From: Ficedula albicollis | Lineage: Eukaryota; Chordata; Aves; Passeriformes; Muscicapidae | Length of the DNA stretch: 64,000 bases | Assembly (NCBI RefSeq): GCF_000247815.1 | Contig: NC_021674.1 | Coordinates: forward strand, 28,026,901 to 28,090,900 | Direction of reading: 5' to 3' | In this document: piece after piece, positions 1 through 13,200 of the stretch | Position numbering within the stretch: the first letter of the stretch is position 1 | How the letters are laid out: every line of letters starts with the position of its first letter | The notes under the pieces: generated by a model | The model's database searches: none | Seen by the model: the letters and a program-made list of their open reading frames with translations, nothing else | What the model was told of the DNA's origin: nothing | Made by a program: the position numbers and the translations under genes

Positions 1-1554
1 GCTGGTATAGTTACCAATCTAGTGAATATCATACTGTCATCTACTTTTAAAATATAAACTATTTGCTCCAAATGCATACATCTCAAGACAAGGAATACTT
101 CATGGAATGCAATTAATGAAGTTGACTTTGTGTCTGTCACAAAGTCTTAAGCAGTATAATATTAATAGCAATCTAAATTAGCCTAAAAAATCTCTATATA
201 AAGCATGGTCAAGGAATTGTGAATTATGAGGACTACATATTATTTTGGGATTATCCATCAGCCTTATAAACTTCCAGTTTGCTACTGGTAAAAGAGGTAA
301 AATGACACCAGGCACCACAGACCCGACAAGCTTCATGTGGTATGCAGGTCCAACATTCTATCCAACACAACAGAAATAGTATACGCTGTATAACACTCTA
401 TGTTCCTTTGAGAGGTAGCCACCTGGCACAGACTAAAACAGTCCAGTGCAAAAAGATCAAGTCAGATCTGAACTCCACATCATTCTCGCCACTGTTGTGA
501 CCTCAACACACCACACATCAGGTTTTAGCTAGTCATCTACAAACAAAATCAATGAAGTTTAAAAGCAAAAGAAAATATGATTCTTCTTCAGAATATTTAG
601 CTCAAGTTTTAAAAACAGCATTAGAACTTTTTATACAAGTGCATTTGTGTTTTGGTATTTGCAGCAATTTAACACAAATCTTAAATGCTGTCAAATAAAT
701 CAAATGGCTAAAGCACAACAGTAAGAAACTGGCCTGGAAAAAAGTCTCATTTGACGCTGCATATTACATTTTTGTTTGTTCTGTACTGCAGTGAATTACT
801 CAAACACAGACAAATATTGCAGTCTTTTCACCTGGAATTTGGTCTACGCTGTAAACAAAAGTTGCACTGAAGTCTTTTAAGAGACTTCCAAATGATGAAA
901 TCAGACTAAGAAAAAAAACACAAATATGTTCTTATCTTTCAATTTGAACTTGAGGATAAAACTCTTCCATTGACAGTCTTACACACAACTGTTTGGCCCC
1001 TGGCAATGTGTCTAGACAATGTCTGTTATTTATTTCAGTTCTAGAAGATAGGCACTAAATACAATGGTCATCACAAAAAAAAAAAAAATCTAAAGAAACA
1101 GGCCTGTGTTACGTACTTGCTTTACACTTCAATACTGAGAAATTATTGGAAGGTTGCTGGTCACAGCATCACAGCTAAATTAGTCCTCATATTAGCTATT
1201 CGCCAGAGCACAACAAGCAGGTACATACACATAGGAAATGAGTACTTTAAAAGATACATATAAGACGGTGGTGTTAATCAGGGAACATCTTATTTAGTCA
1301 AAACATTAAATATCTCTTGGAAATAAGAAGAAAAATACCTAAATGTCTTGTTTTTAACAGCATCACCGGCAACGTATTTTGAAATCCACTAATACTGTGC
1401 AGTCATACTACAGTCACATAAACAAGTATGATCTGTAAATTACTGATTGGAGATTTTTAATGATTTGTCATTATGATTACATACGTGCCCCTTCCTGACA
1501 AAAATCACCAAGAAAGAAACAAAACTACACAGAATGAATGTACCTAGGAAGCCA

Positions 1555-2145
1555 AGAAGGTCCATGGCATCCTGACTTGTGTCAGCAATAGCATGGCCAG
1601 AAGGAGCAGGGCAGTGACCATGCCCTTGTACTAGTGAGGCCACACCTCGAGTGCTGTGTCCAGCTGAGGGCCCCTCACTAGAAGAAGGACATTGAGGTGA
1701 TGGGGAGTGTCCAGAGAAGGGCAGCAGAGCTGGGGCAGGCTCTTATGATGAGTGGACAAGGCATCTGGGGTTGTTTATTCTGGAGAATTTGAGGTTCAAG
1801 GAGGACCCTTATCTCTCTCTACAAACACCTGAAACGAGGTAATAAGGTGGGGGTCAGCCTCTTTTCCCAGGTAACAAGTAACAGGAGAAGAGGAAATGGC
1901 CTCAAGTTGCAGAGGAGGTTTACATTGGATACCAGGAAAAGGTTCTTCACTGAAAGAGCAATCAGGCACTGGAACTGGCTGCCCAGAGATGTGGTGGAGT
2001 CACCACCTCTGGAAGTGCTCATTTGATGTGCAGAAGGACACTTAGGGATGGTGTAGTGGTTTGATTGGGCATGGGGTTATTAGCGGACATGGCAGTGCTG
2101 GGTTAACAGTTTGACTTCATGATTTTTTCTAACCCAAAAAATTCT
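1555..2145 (+). mobile_element. CR1 LINE fragment, 3' portion, plus orientation
   Basis: The sequence follows the 3' part of avian CR1 over about 590 bp. It has the end of the reverse-transcriptase region ('aggccacacctcgagtgctg', 'gtccagagaagggcagc'), then 'ggaaatggcctcaagttgc', 'ctggctgcccagagatgtgg' and 'gtggagtcacca', and it ends near the degenerate tail 'aaattctatgaaaa'. The reading frame is broken and the 5' end is missing, so this is a dead 5'-truncated copy. The left boundary is approximate. A 67-residue minus-strand frame at 1440-1643 overlaps it and is not a gene. Confidence 0.85.
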
Positions 2146-3741
2146 ATGAAAATCTGAAGAGGTATTTTAGATGTTGAGCCTACTACGTTTTTTGTTATGG
2201 TGGAATACACGGTATTTGTAAAGACTCAGAAACGTGAACTAGAGACTGACTCTCGAAACGACTACGTACAGTGAATACTTCCCTTTATAAAATACTGCAG
2301 GGAAAATCAAAAATGCTGCAACCAACAGAAAAGAATTTAATTCAAAATGAACATGCTGATTAAATATCCAACTGCAAAAAAAGGCAAAGTACACAAGGAT
2401 TTTCTTGAGCGAAAGCCGCATTATTTACAAATAAGTGAACCTTAATGAAAGATTTATCATAAACTTTGCAGTAGTTTGAGCCATCAACTTGATTCTGTGG
2501 CTGTTTCAACACAAAGTTTCCACTTATATCAAATAGATTTGCATAAGAAAACAATTTGAAAGTGGATACAAAGGTCCACGTTCAATTAAAAACCTTCACA
2601 TTAAAGTATAACTTTCTAAAAGAAAAAATAATGAATGTGCTTTTTAAGTGTAAGCCAACATTTCTTTTAGAATAGCTCTTTAGCATAGAAAATACACAAT
2701 GATGCTTTTTTCTTTCAAATGTAAAGGAGTATGCCAAGAGAAGTTATGAAGAGAGATTTACCTGCTGCAGACATTATAACAGGTATTATGTTTCCAACTA
2801 AATAAAATCTGAAGAAATTTTACTAGAATAGCTGAAGAAATTTTGCTACAATTTTAGAATTCAAAGGAAGAAACAGTATACTCTGCATTGCTCTTTTAAC
2901 TATCCTCAGTCTTTTTAATATACTCAGCTATTTTATTTAAAACATACACACACTTGAACTCAAATTTAAATTTAGTGCCATGAATACCTTTGAAATAACC
3001 TGGGAAATTTGCCTCTCCAGTCCACAACAATCCAAATTATGCTACACCTTCAAATTTCTATTCTTTATAGGAAAAGTACTCTCACCACAATCCGTAATAA
3101 GTTGACAGAATAACTCCGTATGATTCCAGAGTGCTTTATCAACAACCCCAAAGATTTTTGAGGTTGAGATCAGGGTTCAGTAACACTACATATTGAACAC
3201 AGAGCTTACATCCTCAAACCCAAGTACTTGCTTATAAAACAAAGCTTTACAGTCCTGCTTGTAGCATGATGACCTACTGACATGAATAAAAACTTCAGAA
3301 AAGCATTAGAAATCACTAGGATACTAGGAGAGATTGATTAGGCAAAAATAATGGTCCTTAATATTTCTTCAGATTTTAACACAAGTTGTATTAATTAAAC
3401 ATAAAAAAGAAGATGTCAGAGAAAGCACAACGTGTTTGAACTTTGCAAATCATTACAGAGAAGCTACTGCACACTGTATGGTGTGCTACAGACTAGAACA
3501 TAATTCAAACACATTAAATTCTGCAGTAAAACACTAAGCTGTTAATGCACTAACAGCCTTCAATTACTGATTGCTCTTCCAACCTTTCAGGGTAATATAT
3601 TAACAATTATTTCTACCTGCATCAATAGATGCTCTATCAATCATGTACCATAATCCAGCAGGTAGCATCAAAACCAGCGCGACAGCCATGATGGACAAAC
3701 TTTTACTGCAATACATTAAAAGCCTATCTATGTCAAATGTC

Positions 3742-4450
<709 letters not shown>

Positions 4451-6770
4451 GACACGGACAGCTTAAAAAAATTAATATCTCTTTTTTGTTTAATAGCTTT
4501 ATGAATTTAGAGTAGTCAGAGCACAATTACTTAAATCACAACAGAGTAGTTATGATTCTACCTGCATTTATGTTGTTTATGTTGCTGTCACAAGAGATGA
4601 CATTCATCTAGCTCAGAGAACAGGAAGCTAAAGGCATCAAGGGTATAAGATCTTGCCTGCTACAAAGCACACTCTGTCATAACCCATGCTGGAGCCTAAA
4701 TCAAGCTATTTTTCTACTGTCAACAAATACTTCTGGAATACAGCAATATTTCTTCTCCTGTGGCTACTCAGCCAGACTACGTGTCACTTTCCTACTGCAC
4801 ACAGTTAACTTGTCAGCTTGCACTGTAGAAGCCTGACCAAGAAAACTAAGGATTTCACTAGCAATTGCCTCTCAAGAAGAATCCCCTCCTGTAAAAATCC
4901 AGGCTTATAACATACAAAAATACATTAATTTATAAACTCCAAAGCTAAGACGTTAAGACTTCTGAAACATCAAAATAAAGGCAGACTGGGAAACTTTGTT
5001 TCTGCTGCCTGCTCTGTGTGTCTCTTCACCTCACACACTACACATGTATGCAAAATAAAAACGTGTTTTCCTTCAGACTAATGAATCACTCAGTACTCAG
5101 GATAAGCAAAGCTCCAGGAGAAGACTTGTGGAGCACTAATAATTTGCCCACAGTATACAAACCTTGTTTAGAGAAGACGTTTAGTGAACATGATTGGGAA
5201 TTACAGTAAAGAGGAGTATGCTATCATGCATTAAAACATTACTCTTCAGAAACAACAGCAGATACTATCATCATGTTCCTACATGGTGACAGGTACATAA
5301 GTCATATACCATCTTCCAATCTGCAAGTTTTCCCAGAAACTGAACAGAGAGGTACAAGACAGCACTGCAGCTGAAGCTATTGAAATATATTCCTTCTGCA
5401 TTTGTCCTGAAATCCTTGACTCATTCAAAATTGTTCTTGGGAGTTCTGGCAGGAGTAAACAGCACATTATACATTTTTGGTCGTCTTTTTCCCCCAACGT
5501 CTTTCACAAGCAAATCACAGCTATCCTGCAGTCTAGGTGAACTGTTGCTGTGTCCTGCTTAACACCAACCCTCTCAAAAAGGCCGTAGCCAATCCTCTTA
5601 CATCTGACCAGAAACATTCCCACCAAGTGAGAAGATAAAGCCCAATGAAAGACAGCAGCTGGGAGAAGAGCTGCTACGGAAAGTATCTGCATACTTTCGA
5701 GAAGCAGCTCGTTATTCAAGCAGAAAACAATCTACAGAAGGTAGAAAGATCATGGGATTATAACCTCTGCAACCAAAAAATTTCAGTCAAGATTATAGTT
5801 GTGCCTACCTTTATTTTCATGGTTTGTAGCTTGAGACATCTTAGTTTGGTCAAACACTGAAGACTCACAGTTGTGATTTAGCAATTAAAGACAGCTCTAA
5901 CCACAAGATAAAGAGGAGGTAATGAAATCCACACGGACAATTTCATCTCAACACATTAGTTTTTAAAGATTAAGTAGCTGTTCCTCTGTCCAAATATTTA
6001 AAAGCAAAAGAAGGCAGGCACATGGTTTAAAGGAAAGATGAGTGCTGGCAACATCAACTGACTCAAACCTTGTCTGCAGTGGAAGTTCTGGCACTTTATT
6101 CTGACAGTCATGATAGACAGAAAAAACAGATCTCTCACTGCTTTCTCTAAATATAGTAATGTTGACCTTATGATGGGCTTCCACAGTAGCTGCTTCAAAG
6201 AGAGACAGTCCCTGTGGTTTAAAATCCACTCATTTAGAATTCTTCCATGGTAGCAGTTTGTCACAAATTACTTTTCTGTTTTAATTTCTCCTCTTAGCAA
6301 AGAAATAAACATTTTTTTTATCCTAACTCGCAAAAATACTCTACAGCCCTACTTTCAAAAGTATCTGGTCAAATTTCTGTTCATTGTGAACAATGAAGGA
6401 AAGTAATCACTGAAGCTTTTAGTTAAAATAACCAGTATTTGCCTTCAGTCCCTGTTAAGAAATGGTATATTTAGTTTGTTTTTCTGCTTCTACTATCAAG
6501 ACTTCTGGTACAATTGAGACTGTTCATTAAAAACCCCAGCACTGATATGTCATGGAATTCCACAGACTCATTTAAAAGATGCCACTAAAGTAGCCCACAA
6601 AACAACAGTGTCTCCAACATCACCTTTCCAAAATATAATCCAATCAGACTTAGAAATGGTGAATTTTCAAACTGTTGGAGAGCAGGTAGGCAGGTAAATT
6701 AAAACAGTTACTAAGGAGATTACAGTAATTCATACTCTCTTATAAATACTGTCCACTTAGTTGTTTTTAC

Positions 6771-6845
6771 CTTGAGAAGGTATGTAGGAATATTGCTGAA
6801 ATCAACAGGCAGCTTCAAGAGGAAGCGAGCTGAGAATTCTCCAGT
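6771..6845 (-). CDS. BABAM2: BABAM2 coding exon, residues 166-190
   Basis: This is a 75-bp exon encoding 25 residues, beginning Thr-Gly-Glu-Phe-Ser-Ala-Arg-Phe and ending Pro-Thr-Tyr-Leu-Leu-Lys. On the minus strand the acceptor is 'cttccacag' just before 6845 and the donor is 'gtaaaaac' just after 6771. The exon is phase 0 at both ends, so it joins cleanly to the exon at 10401-10595. The residues match my recollection of vertebrate BABAM2 across the whole segment. BABAM2 is a scaffold with two ubiquitin-conjugating-enzyme-like (UEV) folds; this segment follows the N-terminal one. It is the last exon of the gene inside the window. Confidence 0.93.
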
Positions 6846-8102
6846 CTGTGGAAGAAAGGTAACACTAATGAGACCTGGTAGCTAAAAGAGAACCACAAAC
6901 ATTTTGAAGATTAAATACTATCCAGAAAAACGTGTAAGAGCTCATACCAAAGAAAAGGGTTGAGATTTAAAACAAAATTGCTGAATGAAACTACTAAAGA
7001 GGAAAAAAATACTGCAGATTTCACAGGTGTCATATGAAAAACACCTGAAAAAACATTAACCCTCATTGCCAGTAAGTCAACAGTAAAAAGTATTTAGAAT
7101 AAAACAATGTGCATGACAGAAAATCAGACTATATTTTGTTATGCTCTAAATATAGATGTATCTTGGCTGTACTCATTTCCGGGCAAAGGTCTGGTGAGAC
7201 CTGCAAAGTGTCTGTAAGCAAAGCTAAAAACCTGACAAATTGATAAGAACATATGGTTAAAACAGAGGCATCTTTAAAAACACTGCAGATCTATGTAAGA
7301 GAATTTGTGTTTAGAAAGGTGAGCATGTATCAAAAGTGTCCTCTGAATAATGTTAGGGGAAAAGAGCTGAAGTAGAAGATTTTAAAAATTTTTTTTCAGA
7401 ATTATGTAACTAAACACCTAGACAACCGTTTACTGAAAATTTGCCAAGTGTCCCATACACATTGCTCTTTTTCACGTATAAAGGGCATGTGAAGGAAATG
7501 GAAAGGATTTCCTTTCTGTTTCATACACTTCCTTAAAACCAGACTTTGTCCACCTGATTATAATGCAACAAAGTTAACTCTCTTTTAAAAACAAATGCCT
7601 GCCTGATTTCCTCCATATTAATCTTTTGTTATCTCTATATTTTTAGTTCAATAAATTAAAAACACAGCAGCTATATTTGTTAGGTAGGGTGAATTAGCAG
7701 TAAAGAAAGTGTTAAACATTGATTTTATGCAATTAAATACAAAAGAAGTGGGATAATTTGAGACAAGCTAATCAATTTGTCAGTGCCAATCTGCTTCTGG
7801 GTCTATCTACCAGGCATGAACTAGAGAACTCATTCCACCTTTAAGTCACTAAACAAGAAAAAACAAGATCTGGAATGCAACTGAAATCTTCCCAGTGGTA
7901 CCTTTCAAATTATATCATTTGCCAAAAGGTTTTGTGCGATGTTTGGCTGTAACCCACCCTTATGCCAGCTAGCTAAGAATTGTCCTTAAAATTTGTCACT
8001 GGTAGTCACACAAGATAGTCAAAGAAATTGCTCATAGAAACAGTACACAACAAAAAGTGAGTGTACATTGAAGTCCAACGGTGAAACCTTTCCTGATTAC
8101 AC

Positions 8103-8132
8103 CACTTGTGAGGAGAGCACTTGTGAGGAGAG
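8103..8132. repeat. 15-bp perfect tandem duplication
   Basis: The unit 'cacttgtgaggagag' occurs twice in a row (8103-8117 and 8118-8132). It is probably a replication-slippage product in the intron. Confidence 0.95.
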
Positions 8133-8391
8133 ATGCAAATTTCCTGATGTTGGGTCACTGACGTGTGCAGAAAAATCACCAACTTCTTGCACACGTTTAA
8201 CATGAAGACTGCTGTGATGACAGTCAGGGTCCTCACTTCTTATCCAGAGTGAAACAGATATTACAGATAGTACTTCCCTTTTGGACTCTCAGAAAATGCC
8301 ATGCCACATTTACCGTAACATCCAGAAAATTATTTTTGGTATAATACCTAGTCTGATGAACTGGGGTGGCCAGTAAACAGATGAACGACTT

Positions 8392-8423
8392 CTGATCATA
8401 AGCTGCTCTGATCATAAGCTGCT
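8392..8423. repeat. 16-bp perfect tandem duplication
   Basis: The unit 'ctgatcataagctgct' occurs twice in a row (8392-8407 and 8408-8423). It sits within the same 330 bp as the 15-bp duplication at 8103-8132 but has an unrelated sequence. Confidence 0.95.
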
Positions 8424-10400
8424 CCAAAAAGCCTAGATCTTTCATATTATTCAACCAAGATTATTTTGCAGACTAATACTTCCAAAGGTGTTCAGGCTGG
8501 ACAGGGAGCAGCCCCTGTCCATGGTGCTCACCTCCCCAGCTGGATACAGGCATCAGCTCGAGACAGATGAATTTCTGGCCACAGCAATTAGGTATTTAAT
8601 GGGCTCCTGCATCTGCTGCTACTCTGCCAACATGAAGGTACTAAGCTAGATAATAGTTTGTCAATTTGTCATATATCTTTGAGACCTACACTTTAGGAAA
8701 CTGGAGACAGTGGAACAAAGGTATAGAAGCAAATTTCTCTTTCATTTTGGGTTCAGAGTGCTGAATTCAGGCCTTCTCTTCAAAGTATTTTTAACTTACA
8801 CACCTAAGCTGATTGCTTTCATAACAAGGCTCAAACTTGATTATTTCAGAAATCTGCTGGACTACTATTGATTCCTGAGAGACAGCAGCGACATGAATTT
8901 CAATGACTTCTAAGTAGAGAAGATAAAGAGCTATTTATTTCCTGCATTTTAGAAAAACAGTTCTATTTTGCTGATCCTTGAGGCTAACAAAACAGTTGTA
9001 AAGGATAGGAAAGAGAACCACACAAAGTAGTTTCACAGTTTTGTCTTAGGACACTAGCAAAGAAGCCTCTGTGACATATACCAACCTTCACAGAATCTTC
9101 CAAGACTTTCAAGAGTCTTCTTGACAGAGAATGAAGACTTGGAAAAAAGCATACACTGTGGAAAAAAACTACAACTCTGCTATATGAAGAGGATTTGACT
9201 CAAAATGCATTTAAAATTTATTTTAATGGAGTATTTTTAATTAAAACAGCATTTAAAATTAAAGAAAGTTCTTTATTCAATCACCAAAGACTGAGAAAAG
9301 ACTCAAAAGGCTTGAGTAGCAATGTCTTTGCTCTCAAAAACAAGGAAATCCCTAGTTTTCTACAATCTCATGTAGAATTTTGCAGCTGGCAAAAACTGTG
9401 ATAAAATTTCAGTACAGTTCAGAAAGCCTTCTGCACTTCAATAAACCAGTCTGATGAAATTCAGAGATATAGCAAGTTATTTGTGATGCAAGCTATGGAC
9501 AATAACATCTGTGAATAAGTTAATTTCAATCAAATATTCTGATCTATAAACATTAAAGAGCTTCTACTTCTTTGATGAAGAAAATTAAACATGGGTTCAA
9601 ATAAAAAAAGCCTAGATTACTTGTCTAAGAAAAGAAAACCAGATGAATGTGTGAGTTGTAAAGTAAACATCCTTGAACCACCTGTAACTTAAAGATGATT
9701 GAAGTGACAAAGTTGAATTCTAGGCCTTGTAGTAGGAGTGCTGAATTTCCCTCAATTTTCAGACTGCACCTGTTTCAGAAGATACTAGTTTGAAGGCAAA
9801 TTTATCTTAAGAATATGCTGTTGTCATAGGAAAGAAGCATGGTCCTACTAAGTCACTGCTCTAGCCCGTCTTGCCTCCTCTTGCAGAAAATTAGGGTTAG
9901 TTTTTCCTCTCCTCTCCCAGAACAACTCAGCTTAGACAAGTGCAAGAGAGATACTGGCAGCTGCAGCTACCAATTAAATCAACTCAATCATCATGTGGAA
10001 ACACACCCTAATACATCCTACCCCTAAGCAGGCTGGTAGGGTATCATACCAACACAGTTATTCTGCCTCTAAAATCTTCCAAGCTAACTCAAACTTTTGC
10101 ATTAACATTGCACTGTGCCCTCTAAACACAGCACAGGCATTTCAACAGTTTCCAAGTTTTCACCTACAAACCAGATGAATGAACACCAGGTTCAAACCCA
10201 GTTCTCACCTGGAAATCTGGTTCAACCAAGGTAATGGAACACAGCAGTGTACAAAATAGGGAGTATAGAAAATGAGCTGAAGTCAAATAGGAGTTTTCTC
10301 CATTGGAAACCAAAAGCATAGAGATGCTCAGGAAAAACTTAGGTTTTCTGAAGCAAGAGCTGTATTTGTTAAAAGCATTTTCGATGAAATAAAAGCTTAC

Positions 10401-10595
10401 CCAGTTGTTTTTTTTGCCAGCATAGATTTCCATGTTTTCTCCATACTGGGGCTCTTCAAGTAAAGTCTGATACTCAAACATGAGCCGAGAGCTCTCCCGT
10501 AATCGGCTGCACTGAAATTGGTGATACTGCTGCACAAGCTCTTTCACAACAAGCAGGAGGCATTCAGGGTTTGAAGGATTCCAGGAAGCTAAATT
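10401..10595 (-). CDS. BABAM2: BABAM2 coding exon, residues 101-165
   Basis: This is a 195-bp exon encoding 65 residues. It begins [12 protein letters not shown] and runs through a Val-Lys-Glu-Leu-Val-Gln-Gln-Tyr segment to end at Gly-Lys-Lys-Asn-Asn-Trp. On the minus strand the acceptor is 'ccactcaacag' before 10595 and the donor is 'gtaagc' after 10401. Both ends are phase 0. It appears identical to the human segment as I recall it, which shows strong constraint. The segment belongs to the N-terminal UEV-like domain of the protein, a subunit of the nuclear BRCA1-A complex and the cytoplasmic BRISC complex. Both contain the Lys63-specific deubiquitinase BRCC36 and MERIT40. A longer open frame (10164-10664) simply reads through into both introns. 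Confidence 0.97.
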
Positions 10596-11603
10596 CTGTT
10601 GAGTGGAAAAGAACAAAGACCAAAATTGTTTACAGCAATAAAAGACAAGCAATCCCCCTTCCATACTGATACCAGAGGCACATATCCATGAGGAACCTTT
10701 GTGACAAAGCTAAACCACAACATTAAAATAAGAAGGTTCTACCATGCTTTGGAAGAAAGCCAGGCGAAACAGCAGAAGCTTAATGTCAAAGAGGAGACCA
10801 CCATGAAACTGATAACAGGGCTACTATCAGACTTACATAGGCCCAAATTACCATTCTATTCTTTCCTAAAATTATACTGCTGCATCTGGGAACTGGGAAA
10901 GTTTGAATTAAATTAAAACTGATACATAACACACAAGGATTAGGTAAGTACAACCTTGCACAGTAAATGATTCAAAAAGCAGTCAACCAAGTGAATATGG
11001 TAAATTAACACCAACTACAGAAACTGCTCTGCTCCATTATCTCAAATGGGTTCTTGTCTCTTGCCTCAACCTTGTGATTTATTTCACCTTAACTGTCTCT
11101 TCACTTGAATTACCTTGACTCACCCCCTTAACACAAATGTCACCCGTACACAGAATCTCTTTAATATGCCTGGCAGAAATTTTTATTACAGGCTCACCGT
11201 ATTTCAAGAAATACAGCTAACAGAAATAAAATGATAATATAATTAAGATAACTGTGTCACTAACACAGTAACATTGTTACTACTCCTATAACTGGCTGAG
11301 TCTTCTAGGCACAGCAAGTTTCATTCAGGAAGTGTTTGGTGTTAAAAACCATACCTAATGTGACCAGTGTTGCATGCCTACATCTAGTTGACCAAAAACA
11401 GACCTATGTGAAAGACAAAGGAGGACTCACCCTGTAGGCCATGCTGTTAGGACATGAGACAGCACCAACTGAAAGTACTTAGGTGCTTATATGCTTTGCA
11501 CTATCATCTTCAGGTGGTTTTCTCGATACAGCCTCAGAGCATATTAACACAATCACCTGGCTTTTGGTAAGCTTTGAGTATAAGCAAAATCAATCTGCAT
11601 TTC

Positions 11604-11925
11604 ATGGAATCATGGAACAGTTTGGGTTGGTAGGGCCCTTAAAATCATGTAGTCCAGGGGAGAGACACTTTCCACTAGGTGCTCAAAGCACCTTCCAACC
11701 TCGCCTTCAACACTTTCAAGGATGGGGTATACCAACAGCAACTGCAACTCTGTGCAATCCGCTCCAGTGCCTCGCCACCATCACAGTGAATAATTTCTTC
11801 CTTTTATCTAATTTTAATTACCCTACTTCAATTTAAAGCCATTACCCTTTCTCCCAGCAGGCCATGCTGTTGTAAAAACTCACTTTCCAGTTCTCTTGAG
11901 GGCCCATTTGAGTACTAGAAGGGTA
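11604..11925 (-). mobile_element. CR1 LINE fragment, minus orientation
   Basis: On the plus strand it opens with the reverse complement of the CR1 3' end ('aatcatggaacagtttgggt', then 'aaaatcatgtagtccagg'). It continues through 'ctctgtgcaatccgctccag' to a region matching the upstream CR1 segment ('gagggcccatttgagtacta'). The element therefore points to the minus strand, the same as BABAM2. It is diverged and 5'-truncated; the right boundary is approximate. Confidence 0.82.
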
Positions 11926-12289
11926 CATCTCACACAGACATTTGACAATAAACTATTTGCAACAGAATTTTAAATTGCATGAATTGTACAGTTAATATTA
12001 AGAAACTCAAAGCTAGCAAAGATATCCACATTTTACAACTAAGTGATGATATAATACAGTAGCTTCATAGAATTTTTTATCCATATTTGTATTCAATGTA
12101 CTTAGATGCCATGTTACTTCTTCCTGTAAGTTGCAGATATTTAATAAACAAATTCATATTTTGTGCAACACCAAATGTAATAAATAAAAGTAACAAACAC
12201 AAGTAAATGGGTTGCACAGAGAAATTTTTGAGTCTCCCTCCTTAGTACTCTTGGTACTTAGTCCTCTGTACTTAGTGATACTTAGAGAT

Positions 12290-12420
12290 ACTCAAAACTT
12301 GACTGGACAAGGACCTGGACAGCATGATTGACCTGATCCTGCCCAGGCAGGGCAACTGGGCTTAATGATCTCTAACTACAGGCTCCCTCCAACCCCAGCC
12401 AGTTTTAGCTTCATGAAGAG
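12290..12420 (+). mobile_element. CR1 LINE 3' end fragment, plus orientation
   Basis: A diverged match to the last 130 bp or so of CR1: 'tggacaaggacctggacagc', a degenerate 'gcaactgggcttaatgatct', then 'ctccctccaaccccagcca' in place of the usual tail. Boundaries are approximate. Only the 3' tip remains. Confidence 0.65.
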
Positions 12421-12839
12421 GTTTATAAAAAACTCAAACTGAAACAGGATCTTAGCAAGGTGAGACTCTACAGCTCTGGCCTAAAAAGAAACAAGAGAGT
12501 TTGTGTATACATTTTGTTTTCTGATACCCTGCAAAGGCAGATAGAAAGCTTAATCAGTTACTTACCAGGCACCATGCTTCAGCTCTACAATGAAATTTAC
12601 TCGTAGCCTGATTTCTAAGATGGCTATTTCCATTAAAAAGGGTCAAAATGTTTATAATTTCTGATGACTTTAGATACATCCCTATGGGGTAGTTTTATAC
12701 AGACTTTAGTATACATATGTGATGGCTTAATATTTCAAGTGTTTCACTTTCCAGAACTTTATACTTTTTTCCCATTTAAGTAATATACATTAATGTAGTA
12801 ATTATGTTGAGATAGACACCACTAGCACTAAGACCAGTC

Positions 12840-13200
12840 CTTTATTAAAAAATTCTTATACCTTCTCTCAGCTGACTTCTCTCAGGTAGCTCCACACAGC
12901 ACTGACTCCTTCTCTCTGCAAGCTTCCTTCTTCCTTCTGCATGACTGGCTAACCCCAACCTGTCCCTTACCCAGCCACCTAACCATCTGTCCCTCACACA
13001 GCATCTTCTTATCTTGTCTGTCCTTTGCATGACTGCATGTCCCTTCCTCCTCACAGTGCAGCCAGCAGACTCCATCCCAAACTGCAGTGGACTCTGGATC
13101 TCAAGCTCCAGCTCCAACTTACTCTTGGCTAGCTGACAATAAGACCCACCCACATTGGACAAGCAAGGCTGTCTCCACTTCTTGGCAATCAGTACAGCTG
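12840..13200 (-). other. GC-rich intronic patch, possible old LTR remnant
   Basis: The composition changes sharply from the AT-rich intron to a GC-rich, pyrimidine-rich (plus strand) block. Read on the minus strand it is purine-rich and ends with 'ggtataag' followed closely by 'aataaa' (about 12841-12865). That could be the promoter and polyadenylation region of a retroviral LTR, but the two motifs are closer together than in typical LTRs and I did not find the terminal inverted dinucleotides or target-site duplication. It could equally be unique sequence. A 105-residue minus-strand frame here resembles nothing I know. Confidence 0.3.

Larger units (their letters stand above)
6846..10400 (-). 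other. BABAM2: BABAM2 intron of 3,555 bp
   Basis: This intron lies between the exons at 10401-10595 and 6771-6845, with GT at 10400-10399 and AG at 6847-6846 on the minus strand. It holds two perfect short tandem duplications (8103-8132 and 8392-8423) and a GC-richer patch at about 8485-8640. I see no gene or recognisable mobile element. Confidence 0.85.

Noticed and set aside
1440..1643. A 67-residue minus-strand frame with a hydrophobic, membrane-like segment.
   Set aside because: Much of it is antisense to the CR1 fragment beginning near 1555; the hydrophobic stretch comes from AT-rich sequence and no family is recognisable.
10164..10664. A stand-alone 166-residue minus-strand gene.
   Set aside because: Only the central 65 residues are coding (BABAM2 exon 10401-10595). 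The ends are intron read-through past clear splice sites.
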